Program-made: the position numbers and the translations under genes
From: G965240365 sp965240365
GTDB taxonomy: Bacteria > Pseudomonadota > Gammaproteobacteria > Eutrophobiales > Eutrophobiaceae
NCBI GenBank assembly: GCA_965240365.1
Contig: OZ251218.1
Span: 744,001-808,000 of the forward strand
Length of the DNA stretch: 64,000 nt
Reading direction: 5' to 3'
Part shown: piece after piece, positions 1 to 7,027 of the stretch
Layout of the letters: each line of letters starts with the position of its first letter
How positions within the stretch are numbered: the first letter of the stretch is position 1
The notes under the pieces: generated by a model
What the model was told of the DNA's origin: nothing
Seen by the model: only the letters and a program-made list of their open reading frames with translations
Database searches by the model: none

Positions 1-108
1 CCGATTTATACCACGGAAGGCATAAAATACCTCGTCGGCAAGGAAACACCGCCGGGCAAGACGGAGAACGCGGCGGTCAAGACTTACTGGTATCTGGAAC
101 GGGAGTGA
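1..108 (+). CDS. C-terminal end of an unidentified protein (partial)
   Basis: An open frame enters at base 1 and stops at TGA 106-108, giving the last 35 residues of a protein whose body lies outside the window. The tail is rich in Lys, Thr and Tyr (it contains KYLVGKETPPGK and ends TYWYLERE). This is too little to assign a family. Confidence 0.45.
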   Translation, partial: PIYTTEGIKYLVGKETPPGKTENAAVKTYWYLERE

Positions 109-197
109 TGAGGGATGCGTGAAGGGCAGGGATGCCCGCCCCCGTGTGGGCATTCCCGCCTGCGCCCTGCCTGCAGCAGGCAGGGGGAATGGATAGA

Positions 198-369
198 ATA
201 AACCACTGGATTCCTCGGCGGCCTGTTCCAGACGCCGCTCTACCACCTACGTCCTGTAGGCGAGCTTTCGCTGGAATGACGGAGGGGGTGGGAATGATAC
301 GGAGGTGGCAGGCCGGAATGACGGGGTAGAATGAGTGAACCATTTTTGGAGAACCAGGCATGAGCACAA
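198..369 (+). repeat. 172-bp direct repeat, copy 1 (carries RBS and start codon)
   Basis: Aligns without gaps to 1426-1597 with only about five mismatches. Both copies begin ATAAACCACTGGATTCC, run through a mosaic of the dispersed GGAATGACG repeat, and end with TTTTTGGAGAACCA and the first ten bases (ATGAGCACAA) of the downstream gene. Copy 1 therefore supplies the ribosome-binding site and first codons of the antitoxin at 360. The stretch 109-197 before it also has no gene; it holds another repeat piece with the palindrome CCTGCCTGCAGCAGGCAGG at 166-184. Confidence 0.85.
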
Positions 370-644
370 GAGCCGATTTCACGATAAAGCTGGAACCTGA
401 ATTGCGCGAGGCGTTCATGGCGGCAACCACCGCCGATGACCGGCCCGCATCTGAAGTCGTGCGTGAACTGATGCGTGGCTACATTGAACAGCACCGCGAG
501 GCCCGCGACTATGATGACTATCTGCGCCGCAAAGTCGCGGTGGCCCGGGCCGACATAGAGGCCGGACGCGGTTACTCTAATGAGGACATTGAAGCCGAGT
601 TCTCCAAAGCGCGTAAAGCACTGTCACGCCAGGCCGGCGTGTGA
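360..644 (+). CDS. Type II antitoxin, ribbon-helix-helix/ParD-like
   Basis: A 94-residue protein that probably neutralises the toxin encoded next to it and represses their shared promoter. The N-terminus (TRADFTIKLEPELREAF) has the beta-strand/helix pattern of ribbon-helix-helix DNA-binding antitoxins, followed by ASEVVRELMRGYI. The C-terminal half is charged, as expected of a toxin-wrapping tail. ATG 360 has TTGGAG 10 bases upstream. The stop overlaps the toxin start in GTGA, so the two are translationally coupled. The family is inferred from pattern and from the pairing. The promoter and start lie in a 172-bp repeat that is also present upstream of the gene at 1588. Confidence 0.75.
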   Translation: MSTRADFTIKLEPELREAFMAATTADDRPASEVVRELMRGYIEQHREARDYDDYLRRKVAVARADIEAGRGYSNEDIEAEFSKARKALSRQAGV

Positions 645-925
645 AGGTTCGCTGGACAGTCTCTGCCCGACTTGATCGAACTGAAATTCGTGACTATATC
701 GCAGAGGATAACCGCCGCGCCGCCGCGACTATGGATAAGTTGTTCAGTGACGCCGCTTCGAGATTGGCCGCTCACCCGGAGATAGGCAAAGCCGGTAAGA
801 TTCCGGGTACCCGCGAATGGATACCGCACCGAAGTTATCGGCTTGTGTATGAGATAAAGGGTTCTACGGTGTGGATACTGTCACTGGTGCATACGGCCCG
901 CCGCTGGCCGCCGGTGCAGGAATGA
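641..925 (+). CDS. Type II toxin, RelE/ParE superfamily
   Basis: A 94-residue RelE/ParE-fold toxin. Diagnostic features are the N-terminal VRWTVSARLDRTEIRDYI strand-helix, the ASRLAAHPEIGKAG(K)IPGTREW segment and the C-terminal YRLVYEIKGSTVWILSLVHTARRWP. The last segment fits the ParE/RelE consensus 'YRxxY...xxxxxxxVxHxxR.WP'. ParE members poison gyrase and RelE members cut ribosome-bound mRNA; which applies here cannot be read from the sequence. It uses a GTG start inside the antitoxin stop (GTGA overlap). No truncation is visible, so the pair may be functional. Confidence 0.85.
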   Translation: MKVRWTVSARLDRTEIRDYIAEDNRRAAATMDKLFSDAASRLAAHPEIGKAGKIPGTREWIPHRSYRLVYEIKGSTVWILSLVHTARRWPPVQE

Positions 926-977
926 TTGTTTTTTTATCGAATTCTGGAACAGGCCTGTAAACCGAGAGGAAGCAACC

Positions 978-1226
978 ATGCTTGAAGAAATTAACGACTA
1001 TAAGGCCAGGACCCGGCTGCCTGAATTGTTGCGCCGGGTCGAGGCGGGTGAATCGTTTACGATTACCAGGCAGGGCAAGCGCATCGCGGACGTAGTGCCA
1101 AGCCACAGCGGTGATCGCGCGGCGGCCCGGGCCGCGATTAACCATATTCTGGCCGCGAACAAGCGCCCGATTTCTGATGAAACCCTGGCCGGGCTCAGGC
1201 AAGCCGGATCGAAGTGCCGCCTTTGA
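978..1226 (+). CDS. Orphan Phd/YefM-type antitoxin, 3' end formed by a repeat
   Basis: An 82-residue protein with the Phd/YefM fold at its N-terminus (EINDYKARTRLPELLRRVEAGESFTITRQGKRIADVVPS). This family represses its own operon and neutralises a VapC/PIN or Doc toxin. No toxin follows. The last codons (GSKCRL-stop) lie in a sequence found again at 2633-2653 and 4432-4452 as part of a dispersed repeat (GTCGAAATGCCGCCTTTGAA). A repeat has therefore replaced the natural 3' end and probably the toxin gene. ATG 978 is preceded by AGAGGAAG at good spacing. The family call is secure; whether it is active is unknown. Confidence 0.8.
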   Translation: MLEEINDYKARTRLPELLRRVEAGESFTITRQGKRIADVVPSHSGDRAAARAAINHILAANKRPISDETLAGLRQAGSKCRL

Positions 1227-1425
1227 ATTGTCATGCCTGCTTATGCCGGAATGGATAGTTAAAACTACTGGCCCCCCGCTTTCGCCTGCCTGTAGCAGGC
1301 AGGCGTAGGCCGGAATCCAGGAAGGCGGCGCCGGGGTTATTGGATAGATCCCGGTTGCTGATGACCTGTGCCGGGTTGGAATACTGTCTTTGAATGGCAT
1401 TCCCGCTTACACGGGAATGGGTTGT
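1227..1425. repeat. Mosaic dispersed repeat (composite copy 1)
   Basis: No gene. Successive pieces are AATGGATAGTTAAAAC, a CGCCTGCCTGTAGCAGGCAGGC palindrome, GGAATCCAGGA, then a roughly 110-base stretch (GGCGGCGCCGGGG ... TTGGAATACTGTCTTTGAATGG) that also occurs at about 2590-2690 and 4375-4480. It ends in the hairpin ATTCCCGCTTACACGGGAAT. Confidence 0.75.
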
Positions 1426-1597
1426 ATAAACCACTGGATTCCTCGGCGGCCTGTTCCAGACGCCGCTCTACCACCTACGTCCTGTAGGCGAGCTTTCGCT
1501 GGAATGACGGAGGGGGTGGGAATGATACGGAGGTGGTAGGCCGGAATGACGGGGTAGAATGAGTGAAACATTTTTGGAGAACCAACCATGAGCACAA
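1426..1597 (+). repeat. 172-bp direct repeat, copy 2
   Basis: Gap-free partner of 198-369. It ends in the same TTTTTGGAGAACCA ribosome-binding region and ATGAGCACAA start, here driving the first gene of the tandem family. The copies differ at about five positions only, so the duplication is recent. Confidence 0.85.
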
Positions 1598-1971
1598 CAC
1601 AGGCAACGGCAAAAACGCAAACAGCCAATAAGCCGCCTTTGGCGCCGACAGCCGGATGGCTTGAAATGTCGAAGGAAGAACGGGCTACCTGGTTGCGGCA
1701 AAATGGCAAGGGCTATCTGTCGCAGGAAGAGCAGGAAGCGCGGTTGCGCACTTTTTATAACGATATAGAGCAAGTTTATCTGGCCGAGGCCGAAGGGGCG
1801 CACAATGCCGGCAATGATGAGGCCTTTTGGGAGTGGTACAGCCTCACGGAAGTACCCGCGCATTTCCTGAAATCACTCAAGAGGTGGAACGGCGCAGACT
1901 TTATCCGCGAGTTGGGCTTTGATACCAGCAAGGCGGACAAAGCCTATGGGCCGGGCTGGCTGGAACAATAA
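1588..1971 (+). CDS. Unknown protein, tandem family A, copy 1
   Basis: 127 residues, no recognised domain. Shares most of its length with 2807-3160 and 3814-4173: a variable, Thr/Ala-rich N-terminus (about 25 residues), then the conserved block GWLEMSKEERATWLRQNGKG(Y/F)LS followed by QEEQE, an acidic helix, a W-x-W aromatic patch, LTEVPAHFLKSLKRWNGADFIREL and a fixed C-terminus KAYGPGWLE. No signal peptide or membrane segment, so probably cytosolic. The stop is directly followed by the TTG start of the family B gene, so the two are likely translationally coupled and may form a complex. The function is not known. Confidence 0.7.
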   Translation: MSTTQATAKTQTANKPPLAPTAGWLEMSKEERATWLRQNGKGYLSQEEQEARLRTFYNDIEQVYLAEAEGAHNAGNDEAFWEWYSLTEVPAHFLKSLKRWNGADFIRELGFDTSKADKAYGPGWLEQ

Positions 1972-2514
1972 TTGAGTAAGCGAAAGGAGAGAAAGCATCT
2001 GTTGGGGCTTGAAGCATCGGCTGTTGAAAAGCACAGTGAAGCCCCCAGCGCCGGAGAGCTTACCAACAAGAGAAACGTTCTGCTTGCCCATATTGAAGAC
2101 ATTGCTTCCAGCAAAAAGGCAGAATGGATCATAGAAATGGAAAAAGATATTCTTGAGAATGACCTGGATCGCTATGCCAATAACGACCCTCTTATGACGG
2201 GCAGTCTGAAGGCCGCTTTGGATGAAATCGCGGCGCTTGAGCGGCAACTTGAGATCGTTGACGATCCGGAAAAATACAAGGCCATTGACAGGGCGCATAG
2301 CCTGACCAAAAACCGCAACCGGGGCCTGCCTCTCGACGAGGCGCGGCAGGTATTCAGAAGCCACCGCGCCCGTCTCGGCAATCAGGCCAAGACCCGGATG
2401 GATGATACGGAAAAACAGATTATTTACGCGCGCAGGAAGGCGCTAGGCATAGCGGAAAAAGACTACATAGAACGGCAGACCACGGCGCTTGGGCAGATAT
2501 ACTCTGATGTTTAG
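1972..2514 (+). CDS. Unknown protein, tandem family B, copy 1
   Basis: 180 residues starting at a TTG that touches the stop of family A (TAATTG). Mostly charged and helical: ELTNKRNVLLAHIEDIASSKK, EMEKDILENDLDRYANND, LKAALDEIAALERQLEIVDDPEKY, then LPLDEARQVFRSHRARLGNQ and the conserved C-terminus ARRKALGIAEKDYIERQT. Coiled-coil character is likely; there is no enzyme motif I recognise. Paralogue at 3162-3722 and a deleted copy at 4174-4281. The TTG start is supported by its conservation in all three copies. Confidence 0.68.
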   Translation: MSKRKERKHLLGLEASAVEKHSEAPSAGELTNKRNVLLAHIEDIASSKKAEWIIEMEKDILENDLDRYANNDPLMTGSLKAALDEIAALERQLEIVDDPEKYKAIDRAHSLTKNRNRGLPLDEARQVFRSHRARLGNQAKTRMDDTEKQIIYARRKALGIAEKDYIERQTTALGQIYSDV

Positions 2515-2806
2515 ATGGTTATTCTTGTCCGCGTGTGGCAGATTGATCAGAATGACAGGGTGGCGGGTAAAGCCCCCGTTGTCATTCCGGCCGGGATGTT
2601 GGATAGGCCCCGGTTGCCACTGGCCTGCGCCGGGTCGAAATGCCGCCTTTGAATGGGCATTCCCGCTTATGCGGGAATGGATAGTTAAAACCACTGGATT
2701 CCGGCTTTCGCCTGCCTGCAGCAGGCAGGCCGGAATGGCGGGACGGATAAAGTTGGTTTGGAACCTGGACTATAATTAAATTTTCTTATCACAAAGACGG
2801 ATAACC
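2515..2806. repeat. Mosaic dispersed repeat (composite copy 2)
   Basis: No gene. Holds GTCATTCCGGCCGGGATG, the shared stretch CCCCGGTTGCC...CGCCTTTGAATGG, the hairpin CATTCCCGCTTATGCGGGAATG, AGTTAAAACCACTGGATTCC and the 19-bp palindrome at about 2710-2728. The last 40 bases are AT-rich and could hold the promoter for the next gene. Confidence 0.75.
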
Positions 2807-3160
2807 ATGAGAAAAAAACGCACGATACCAGCGCCGACAAGCGGATGGCTGGAAATGTCGAAAGAAGAACGGGCCGCCTGGTTGCGGGAAAACGGCAAGG
2901 GTTTTCTGTCGCAAGAAGAACAGGAAGAGGAGTTGCGTCTTTGTCATGGGAAGATAGAAAGTGTTTATCGCGCCGAGGCTGATAAAGCGCATAAGGCGAG
3001 TGATAATGAAACTTTCTGGCAGTGGTTGAGCCTCATCGCGGTGCCCGCACATTCTCTGATGTTACTCAAACAGTGGAATGGCGCTGACTTTATCCGCGAG
3101 TTGGACTTTGATACCAGAAAGGCCGATGAAGCCTACGGGCCGGGCTGGCTGGAGGAATAA
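2807..3160 (+). CDS. Unknown protein, tandem family A, copy 2
   Basis: 117 residues. Same architecture as the copy at 1588 but with a shorter N-terminus (MRKKRTIPAPTS before GWLEMSKEERAAWLRENGKG). Retains the aromatic W-Q-W-L patch, IAVPAHSLMLLKQWNGADFIREL and the C-terminal EAYGPGWLEE. The absence of the N-terminal MSTTQ peptide fits with this copy lacking the ATGAGCACAA start block seen upstream of copies 1 and 3. The family B gene follows one base after the stop. No function assigned. Confidence 0.68.
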   Translation: MRKKRTIPAPTSGWLEMSKEERAAWLRENGKGFLSQEEQEEELRLCHGKIESVYRAEADKAHKASDNETFWQWLSLIAVPAHSLMLLKQWNGADFIRELDFDTRKADEAYGPGWLEE

Positions 3161-3161
3161 A

Positions 3162-3722
3162 TTGAGCGCGCCAGAGGAAGAAGAAAGTCAGTTGGAAATG
3201 GAGGAAAGAGAGCAATTGCTGATGCTTGAATCAGTGGCTTCCGATGAACACAGGGAAGCTCCTAGCGCCAGGAAACTTGTCAATACAAGAAAGGCCCTGC
3301 TGGCGCATATCAAAAAAATAGCGGCCAGTGGTAGCGGGGAAAGAATTGTAGCCATGGAAAGGGATCTTGTCGCAAACGATCTGGTTCGCTACGCCAAGGC
3401 CGAAGACACCGCAATGATAGGCAGCCTGAATGCGGCGCTGCATGGATTTGCGGCGATTGAAAGGAAGCATCGCATCGTTGATGACCCGGAGCAATACCAA
3501 AGGGTTGATGGAGAATTCAGCTTTCCTAAAAACCGAAAACAGGATCTACCCCTGGACGAAGCGCGTCAGGCATTCGGAAGCCACCGCGCCCGCCTCGGCA
3601 ATCACGTCAAGTTCCGTCTGGAAGATGCGGAAAAACAGATCATTCATGCGCGCAGAAAGGCGCTGGGCATCGCGGAAAAAGACTACATAGAACGGCAGAC
3701 CCGGACGCTGAGGCAGCCATAA
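3162..3722 (+). CDS. Unknown protein, tandem family B, copy 2
   Basis: 186 residues from TTG 3162 (AATAAATTGAGC), matching the position of the TTG start in the other copies; the frame is open further upstream, but that part overlaps family A out of phase. Helical and charged, with EAPSARKLVNTRKALLAHIK, ERIVAMERDLVANDL, the block DLPLDEARQAFGSHRARLGN and ARRKALGIAEKDYIERQTRTL. Extra Glu-rich N-terminal segment compared with copy 1. No recognised domain. Confidence 0.67.
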   Translation: MSAPEEEESQLEMEEREQLLMLESVASDEHREAPSARKLVNTRKALLAHIKKIAASGSGERIVAMERDLVANDLVRYAKAEDTAMIGSLNAALHGFAAIERKHRIVDDPEQYQRVDGEFSFPKNRKQDLPLDEARQAFGSHRARLGNHVKFRLEDAEKQIIHARRKALGIAEKDYIERQTRTLRQP

Positions 3723-3813
3723 TGCCCTGCTGTTTAGATGGTTATTGCCGCCTGTATGTAGCATACCGAAACACCGAGGCAACAGGAATGCAATATCTTT
3801 TGGAGCGCCAAAC

Positions 3814-4173
3814 ATGAGCACAACACAGTCAGCAACACAAGCGGCAGCGGCGCCGATAGCCGGTTGGGGCGATCTATCGAAGGAAGAACGGGCCGCCTGG
3901 CTGCGGGAGAACGGCAAGAGTTATTTGTCGCGGGAAGAACGGGAAAAGTTGTTGCGTGAAAGCGGCATGAATCTCGTTTATCTGGCCGAGGGCCAGGAGG
4001 CCCTGGAGGCCGGCGATGGCGTGGCGTCCTGGCAGTGGCTGGCCCTTGCCGCAGTGCCCGCGCACAGCTTGAAGACACTCAAGGAGTCAAACGGCGCCGG
4101 GTTTATCCGCAAGTGGGGCTTTGATACCCACAAGGCAGACGAGGCCTATGGCCCGGACTGGCTGGAAAAATAA
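3814..4173 (+). CDS. Unknown protein, tandem family A, copy 3
   Basis: 119 residues. ATG 3814 is chosen because it sits behind TTTTGGAG at correct spacing and restores the MSTTQ start of copy 1; the frame is open further upstream without conservation. Contains GWGDLSKEERAAWLRENGKSYLS, a W-Q-W-L patch, LAAVPAHSLKTLKESNGAGFIRKW and EAYGPDWLEK. It is the most diverged member. Its family B partner (4174-4281) has been reduced to a remnant, so this copy no longer has an intact partner next to it. Confidence 0.67.
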   Translation: MSTTQSATQAAAAPIAGWGDLSKEERAAWLRENGKSYLSREEREKLLRESGMNLVYLAEGQEALEAGDGVASWQWLALAAVPAHSLKTLKESNGAGFIRKWGFDTHKADEAYGPDWLEK

Positions 4174-4281
4174 TTGAACGAACTGGAAGAAGCGGAACGT
4201 ATCCTTGCGTTACAGACAGCAGAAAAACACTACATAGAGCGGCAGGTCAGGACGCTTGGGCAGATATGTTCTGATGTCTAG
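4174..4281 (+). pseudogene. Internally deleted remnant of family B (copy 3)
   Basis: A 35-codon frame starting at TTG directly after the family A stop, as in the other units. It keeps only the extreme N-terminus (LEEAERILALQ, compare the start of copy 2) joined to the C-terminal KHYIERQVRTLGQICSDV of copy 1. About 145 internal codons are missing in frame. It may still be translated, but not as the original protein. Confidence 0.7.
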
Positions 4282-4674
4282 TCGGTTATTACCGCCCGCG
4301 TGTAGTAGATCGGTCAGAATGACGGAGTGGCGGGAAACATCCCCGTTGTCATTCCGGCGCAGGCCGGAATCCAGGAGGGCGGCGCCGGGATGTTGGATAG
4401 GCCCCGGTTGCCGATGGCCCGTGCCGGATTGGAATGCCGCTTTTGCATGGGCATTCCCGCTTGCGCGGGAATGGGTAGTTAAAACCACTGGATTCCGGCC
4501 TTCGCCGGAATGACGGAGGTGGTGGGCAATGGATTCGTTGTCATTCCGGCCTGCCTGCTGTAGGTCGGAATAACGAAACAGGCAGGAATGAAGTTTTACC
4601 CATTGTGGCAATCTAAAGAATTCGGATGAACCGGATTGATTGCGTTGTTAATAATTGAACAGAGGAGACCGTTT
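4282..4674. repeat. Mosaic dispersed repeat (composite copy 3) and pilin leader
   Basis: No gene. 4330-4590 holds GTCATTCCGGCGCAGGCCGGAATCC, the shared GGGCGGCGCCGGG...GGAATGCCGC stretch, the hairpin CATTCCCGCTTGCGCGGGAATG, ACCACTGGATTCCGGCCTTCGCCGGAATGACGG and a degenerate CCTGCCTGCTGTAGG palindrome. 4600-4674 is repeat-free and should contain the pilin promoter. Confidence 0.7.
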
Positions 4675-5112
4675 ATGTCACCCAAAATATCAGGTTTTAC
4701 ACTCATCGAAGTGATGATCGTGGTCGCGATTATCTCGATTATTGCCGCTGTTGCGATCCCTTCTTATGCGAACTATGTGGACCGGGGCAAGCGTTCCGAG
4801 GCGCGCGCCGCGTTGCTTGATATCGCCGCGCGGCAGGAGCGTTTTTATTCAAATAACCGCCAGTACGCGGCCAGCCTTAGCGGTACTAACAGTCTTAATA
4901 TCCCGGGATGTACAGCGAGTTCATGTAAGAGCGAGAACGGCTATTATACGCTGTCGGTATCATTGCCCGCCAGCCAGAATAATCAGGATTTTGTGGCCAC
5001 CGCCACGCCTTCCGGCTGGACCGACGATAAGTGCAACGTGCTGGGTATTGACGAAACAGGCGCAAAAACGCAAACCGGCAACCAGAATCGGGCCTTCTGC
5101 TGGGGCAAATAA
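4675..5112 (+). CDS. Type IV pilin-like protein, PilE/minor pilin family
   Basis: 145 residues. A short leader ending in Gly7 is followed by FTLIEVMIVVAIISIIAAVAIPSY, the class III signal cut and N-methylated by prepilin peptidase; mature Glu5 is Glu12 here. The globular part has ARQERFYSNNRQYA, two early Cys (GCTASSCK) and a C-terminal disulfide pair (DDKCNVLG ... AFCWGK), the layout of PilE-type minor pilins that prime the type IV pilus. ATG 4675 is preferred over the upstream open frame because it gives a proper short leader and has AGAGGAGA at good spacing. It stands alone without other pil genes. It could also be a ComP-like DNA-uptake pilin. Confidence 0.85.
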   Translation: MSPKISGFTLIEVMIVVAIISIIAAVAIPSYANYVDRGKRSEARAALLDIAARQERFYSNNRQYAASLSGTNSLNIPGCTASSCKSENGYYTLSVSLPASQNNQDFVATATPSGWTDDKCNVLGIDETGAKTQTGNQNRAFCWGK

Positions 5113-5128
5113 CCCCGCGCCCTGCCTG

Positions 5129-5878
5129 ATGATGTCTGGCCTTCGTTTCCGGCGCGGCCTGCTGTTTGCCGTGCTGTTACTTGCCCCGCTGGCCGCGCAA
5201 GCGGCCGGGGATGAGGCCGTGCGGCCGCCTGAAGGTACGCCGGAAGTTGCCCCGCGCGAAGCCGCTGATTATCCTTTTTTACAACAGAAAATCCGGCATG
5301 GTTCGGCCAGTCTGAATGAGGTCAAGCTGGCCCTGACTGAAACGGACGTGGGTTCGCTCACCAATACCGCGCACGCGCTCTATGTCATGCGCGGGCGCCC
5401 GGAGGTGCTGCGCCTGATCGATGATTTGTGGGCCTTGAAAAAAGATCGCCACCCCGATCTAGCCTGGCGGCTGCTGGAAAAGGCGCCGGTCAGGATTGCG
5501 CTGGCCAGCACGATCAACCGGATAAAAATTGTCAACACCGATGCGCAAACGGAATATATCAGGGCGCATAAATTCGATGAACATGAATTTCACCGGGCCC
5601 AGGTCGTGGTCGCGTTAGGCTTCAATGGCGATGTGGCTGATATTGAATATATCAAGTCGATGGCGCTCGGGGAGAATCATTATGTTTCACAAAGCGCGAT
5701 CAGCGGCCTCGCGCTCATGGGCGGAGAGGCGGCCAGGGATGCGCTCGCTGAAATCTGGCGAGATTCGCAGGATACCCCGCGCGGTGATCTGGCCAGGGCG
5801 ATGATTGAGAAGGTTTATAATGTGACCCCGGCCCTGAGAAAGCGGGGCGAAGATTCAGGATCACCCGGGCAAGAGTGA
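5129..5878 (+). CDS. Secreted protein with HEAT-like helical repeats
   Basis: 249 residues. Begins MMSGLRFRR then a hydrophobic stretch ending APLAAQAAG, a standard Sec signal peptide, so the protein is periplasmic. The mature part is helical, and the C-terminal 90 residues (HRAQVVVALGFNGDVADIEYIKSMAL, SQSAISGLALMGGEAARDALAEIW) have the spacing of HEAT/PBS-lyase-like repeats, which usually serve as protein-binding scaffolds. It starts 17 bases after the pilin stop and may be cotranscribed with it. A link to pilus assembly is only a suggestion from position. Confidence 0.65.
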   Translation: MMSGLRFRRGLLFAVLLLAPLAAQAAGDEAVRPPEGTPEVAPREAADYPFLQQKIRHGSASLNEVKLALTETDVGSLTNTAHALYVMRGRPEVLRLIDDLWALKKDRHPDLAWRLLEKAPVRIALASTINRIKIVNTDAQTEYIRAHKFDEHEFHRAQVVVALGFNGDVADIEYIKSMALGENHYVSQSAISGLALMGGEAARDALAEIWRDSQDTPRGDLARAMIEKVYNVTPALRKRGEDSGSPGQE

Positions 5879-5888
5879 AAAGGCAAAC

Positions 5889-6170
5889 ATGAAAACGCTG
5901 CCGGCGGGGCTCAGGGAATATAAGCGAACGCCAAGCCTGAATGCCGATACCCTGCCAAGAGGGTTTCTGCGCCGGCACGCCACCAAAGAGGGCACCTGGG
6001 GCCTGCTGGAAGTGGAGGCGGGTTCTGTCGTCTATGTTATTGACGATGCGGCGGACGGGGGCCGCTATACTTTAAGGCAGGGAGACCGCGCCGTGATAGC
6101 GCCCCGCCAGCTTCATCACCTGGAATCGGCCAGCGCGGACCTGGTATTCCAGGTGAGATTTTTGAAGTAA
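5889..6170 (+). CDS. Small cupin, DUF1971/YeaR-TehB N-terminal-like
   Basis: 93 residues. Matches the DUF1971 pattern: TPSLNADTLPRGFLRRHATKEGTWGLLEVEAGSVVYVI, then GDRAVIAPRQLHHLESASADLVFQVRF. This is a single-domain cupin barrel like E. coli YeaR, which responds to nitrate/nitric oxide and carries a metal-binding HH near the end of the barrel (LHH here). The start is 10 bases after the previous stop with AAAAGGCAA upstream, so it belongs to the same transcript. The precise role is unknown. Confidence 0.7.
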   Translation: MKTLPAGLREYKRTPSLNADTLPRGFLRRHATKEGTWGLLEVEAGSVVYVIDDAADGGRYTLRQGDRAVIAPRQLHHLESASADLVFQVRFLK

Positions 6171-6249
6171 TTACAGCTTTTAAGCGCTTCTCTTCAGACG
6201 CGCGACAGCCGCTCATTGCCGCCGCACTTTGACATAAACGGCTTTGGCG

Positions 6250-6405
6250 TCAGGGTTTTTCCTCTTTTTCAGCCTGCCTGGACTTTGCCTCTTTATCCTG
6301 TTTGTTCGGCGCGCCGTAGCGAAACTCCAGAAAGGTCAGCACCAGCCCTATCATGGCCAGCGCGAAGACAATGATCGAGATATATAACAATAAATTGTCG
6401 TCCAT
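6250..6405 (-). CDS. Small single-pass membrane protein (51 aa)
   Basis: 51 residues from ATG at 6405. One hydrophobic helix (LLLYISIIVFALAMIGLVLTF) followed by EFRYGAPNKQDKEAKSRQ and a highly charged Lys/Glu tail, so the tail probably lies in the cytosol. A GAGGGA ribosome-binding site precedes the ATG, and it starts two bases after the stop of the next upstream gene, giving a three-gene operon of small membrane proteins. Not a family I recognise. Confidence 0.6.
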   Translation of the reverse strand: MDDNLLLYISIIVFALAMIGLVLTFLEFRYGAPNKQDKEAKSRQAEKEEKP

Positions 6406-6407
6406 GA

Positions 6408-6611
6408 TCATTCCCTCATGGCAGGCAGGGCGGTCTCCTTCCTTGCAAGCAACGCGGCCAGTTTGAAATAAATGCCAAAGGCCAGGATCGAGGGCACCCA
6501 GATGGCGGTAAACAGGCCCTGCATCCGGTAGCCGTTAAACCATAAATAGCCTGATACGGCGAAAGACACCATCACGGCCAGTAAAATAAAAAAGTCTGAT
6601 AACCTGAACAT
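6408..6611 (-). CDS. Small membrane protein (67 aa), two helices
   Basis: 67 residues: MFRLSDFFILLAVMVSFAVSGYLWFNG forms one helix and LFTAIWVPSILAFGIYFKLAALLA a second, ending in a short charged tail. AAAGGAGAA sits just upstream of the ATG, a strong ribosome-binding site. Lies between two other small membrane-protein genes with minimal spacing. The function is not known. Confidence 0.65.
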   Translation of the reverse strand: MFRLSDFFILLAVMVSFAVSGYLWFNGYRMQGLFTAIWVPSILAFGIYFKLAALLARKETALPAMRE

Positions 6612-6623
6612 TGTTTTCTCCTT

Positions 6624-6839
6624 TCAAAGGTCTTTAAAACAGATTGCTGTAAACAGAAGGCTGCCAACCACGATCCCGGCGGGTATGCGGAGTTGCTCAA
6701 AACCGAATACCTGTGTTATTGAGGGAACCAGGCTGAACAGGCCAAGTAGAAACCAGATAAAGAACAACATCGCAACACAGGCCGAGGCAAGACCCAATAT
6801 CCTTTTCAGGCTAAACCAGAATGACCGGGGGTGTTTCAT
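6624..6839 (-). CDS. Small membrane protein (71 aa), two helices
   Basis: 71 residues from ATG 6839 (a TTG start at 6866 would add nine residues; neither has an ideal ribosome-binding site). After MKHPRSFWFSLKRI come two hydrophobic helices, one over LASACVAMLFFIWFLLGLFS and one over GIVVGSLLFTAICF. First gene of the three-gene minus-strand set. No family recognised. Confidence 0.6.
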   Translation of the reverse strand: MKHPRSFWFSLKRILGLASACVAMLFFIWFLLGLFSLVPSITQVFGFEQLRIPAGIVVGSLLFTAICFKDL

Positions 6840-7027
6840 ATTGTTTTTTATATGCCCTTTTGGCAAGCGATCAATAATGAAATCAAGGACGTGAAGAAAA
6901 AGTGAAAATTCCGCTGTTGCCGGCCGTTTGCGCTAAAAAAATCCGTATGCCCCGCGCGTTGCCTTGCTGCCAACCGGCGCCGCCCGGCAAAACGGGCCGC
7001 GCTGCCTGGCCACAGCGGTAAGGCGCC

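Noticed and set aside
32..430. Frames covering the dispersed repeats near the window start (and similar ones at 1231-1863 and 49806-50227)
   Set aside because: They translate the same repeat words (for example SFRWND, ACCRQAG) in several places and represent repeat DNA, not genes.
4742..5128. Long N-terminal extension of the HEAT-like protein overlapping the pilin gene
   Set aside because: The extension is out of frame with a well-supported pilin and not protein-like; a signal peptide begins exactly at 5129.
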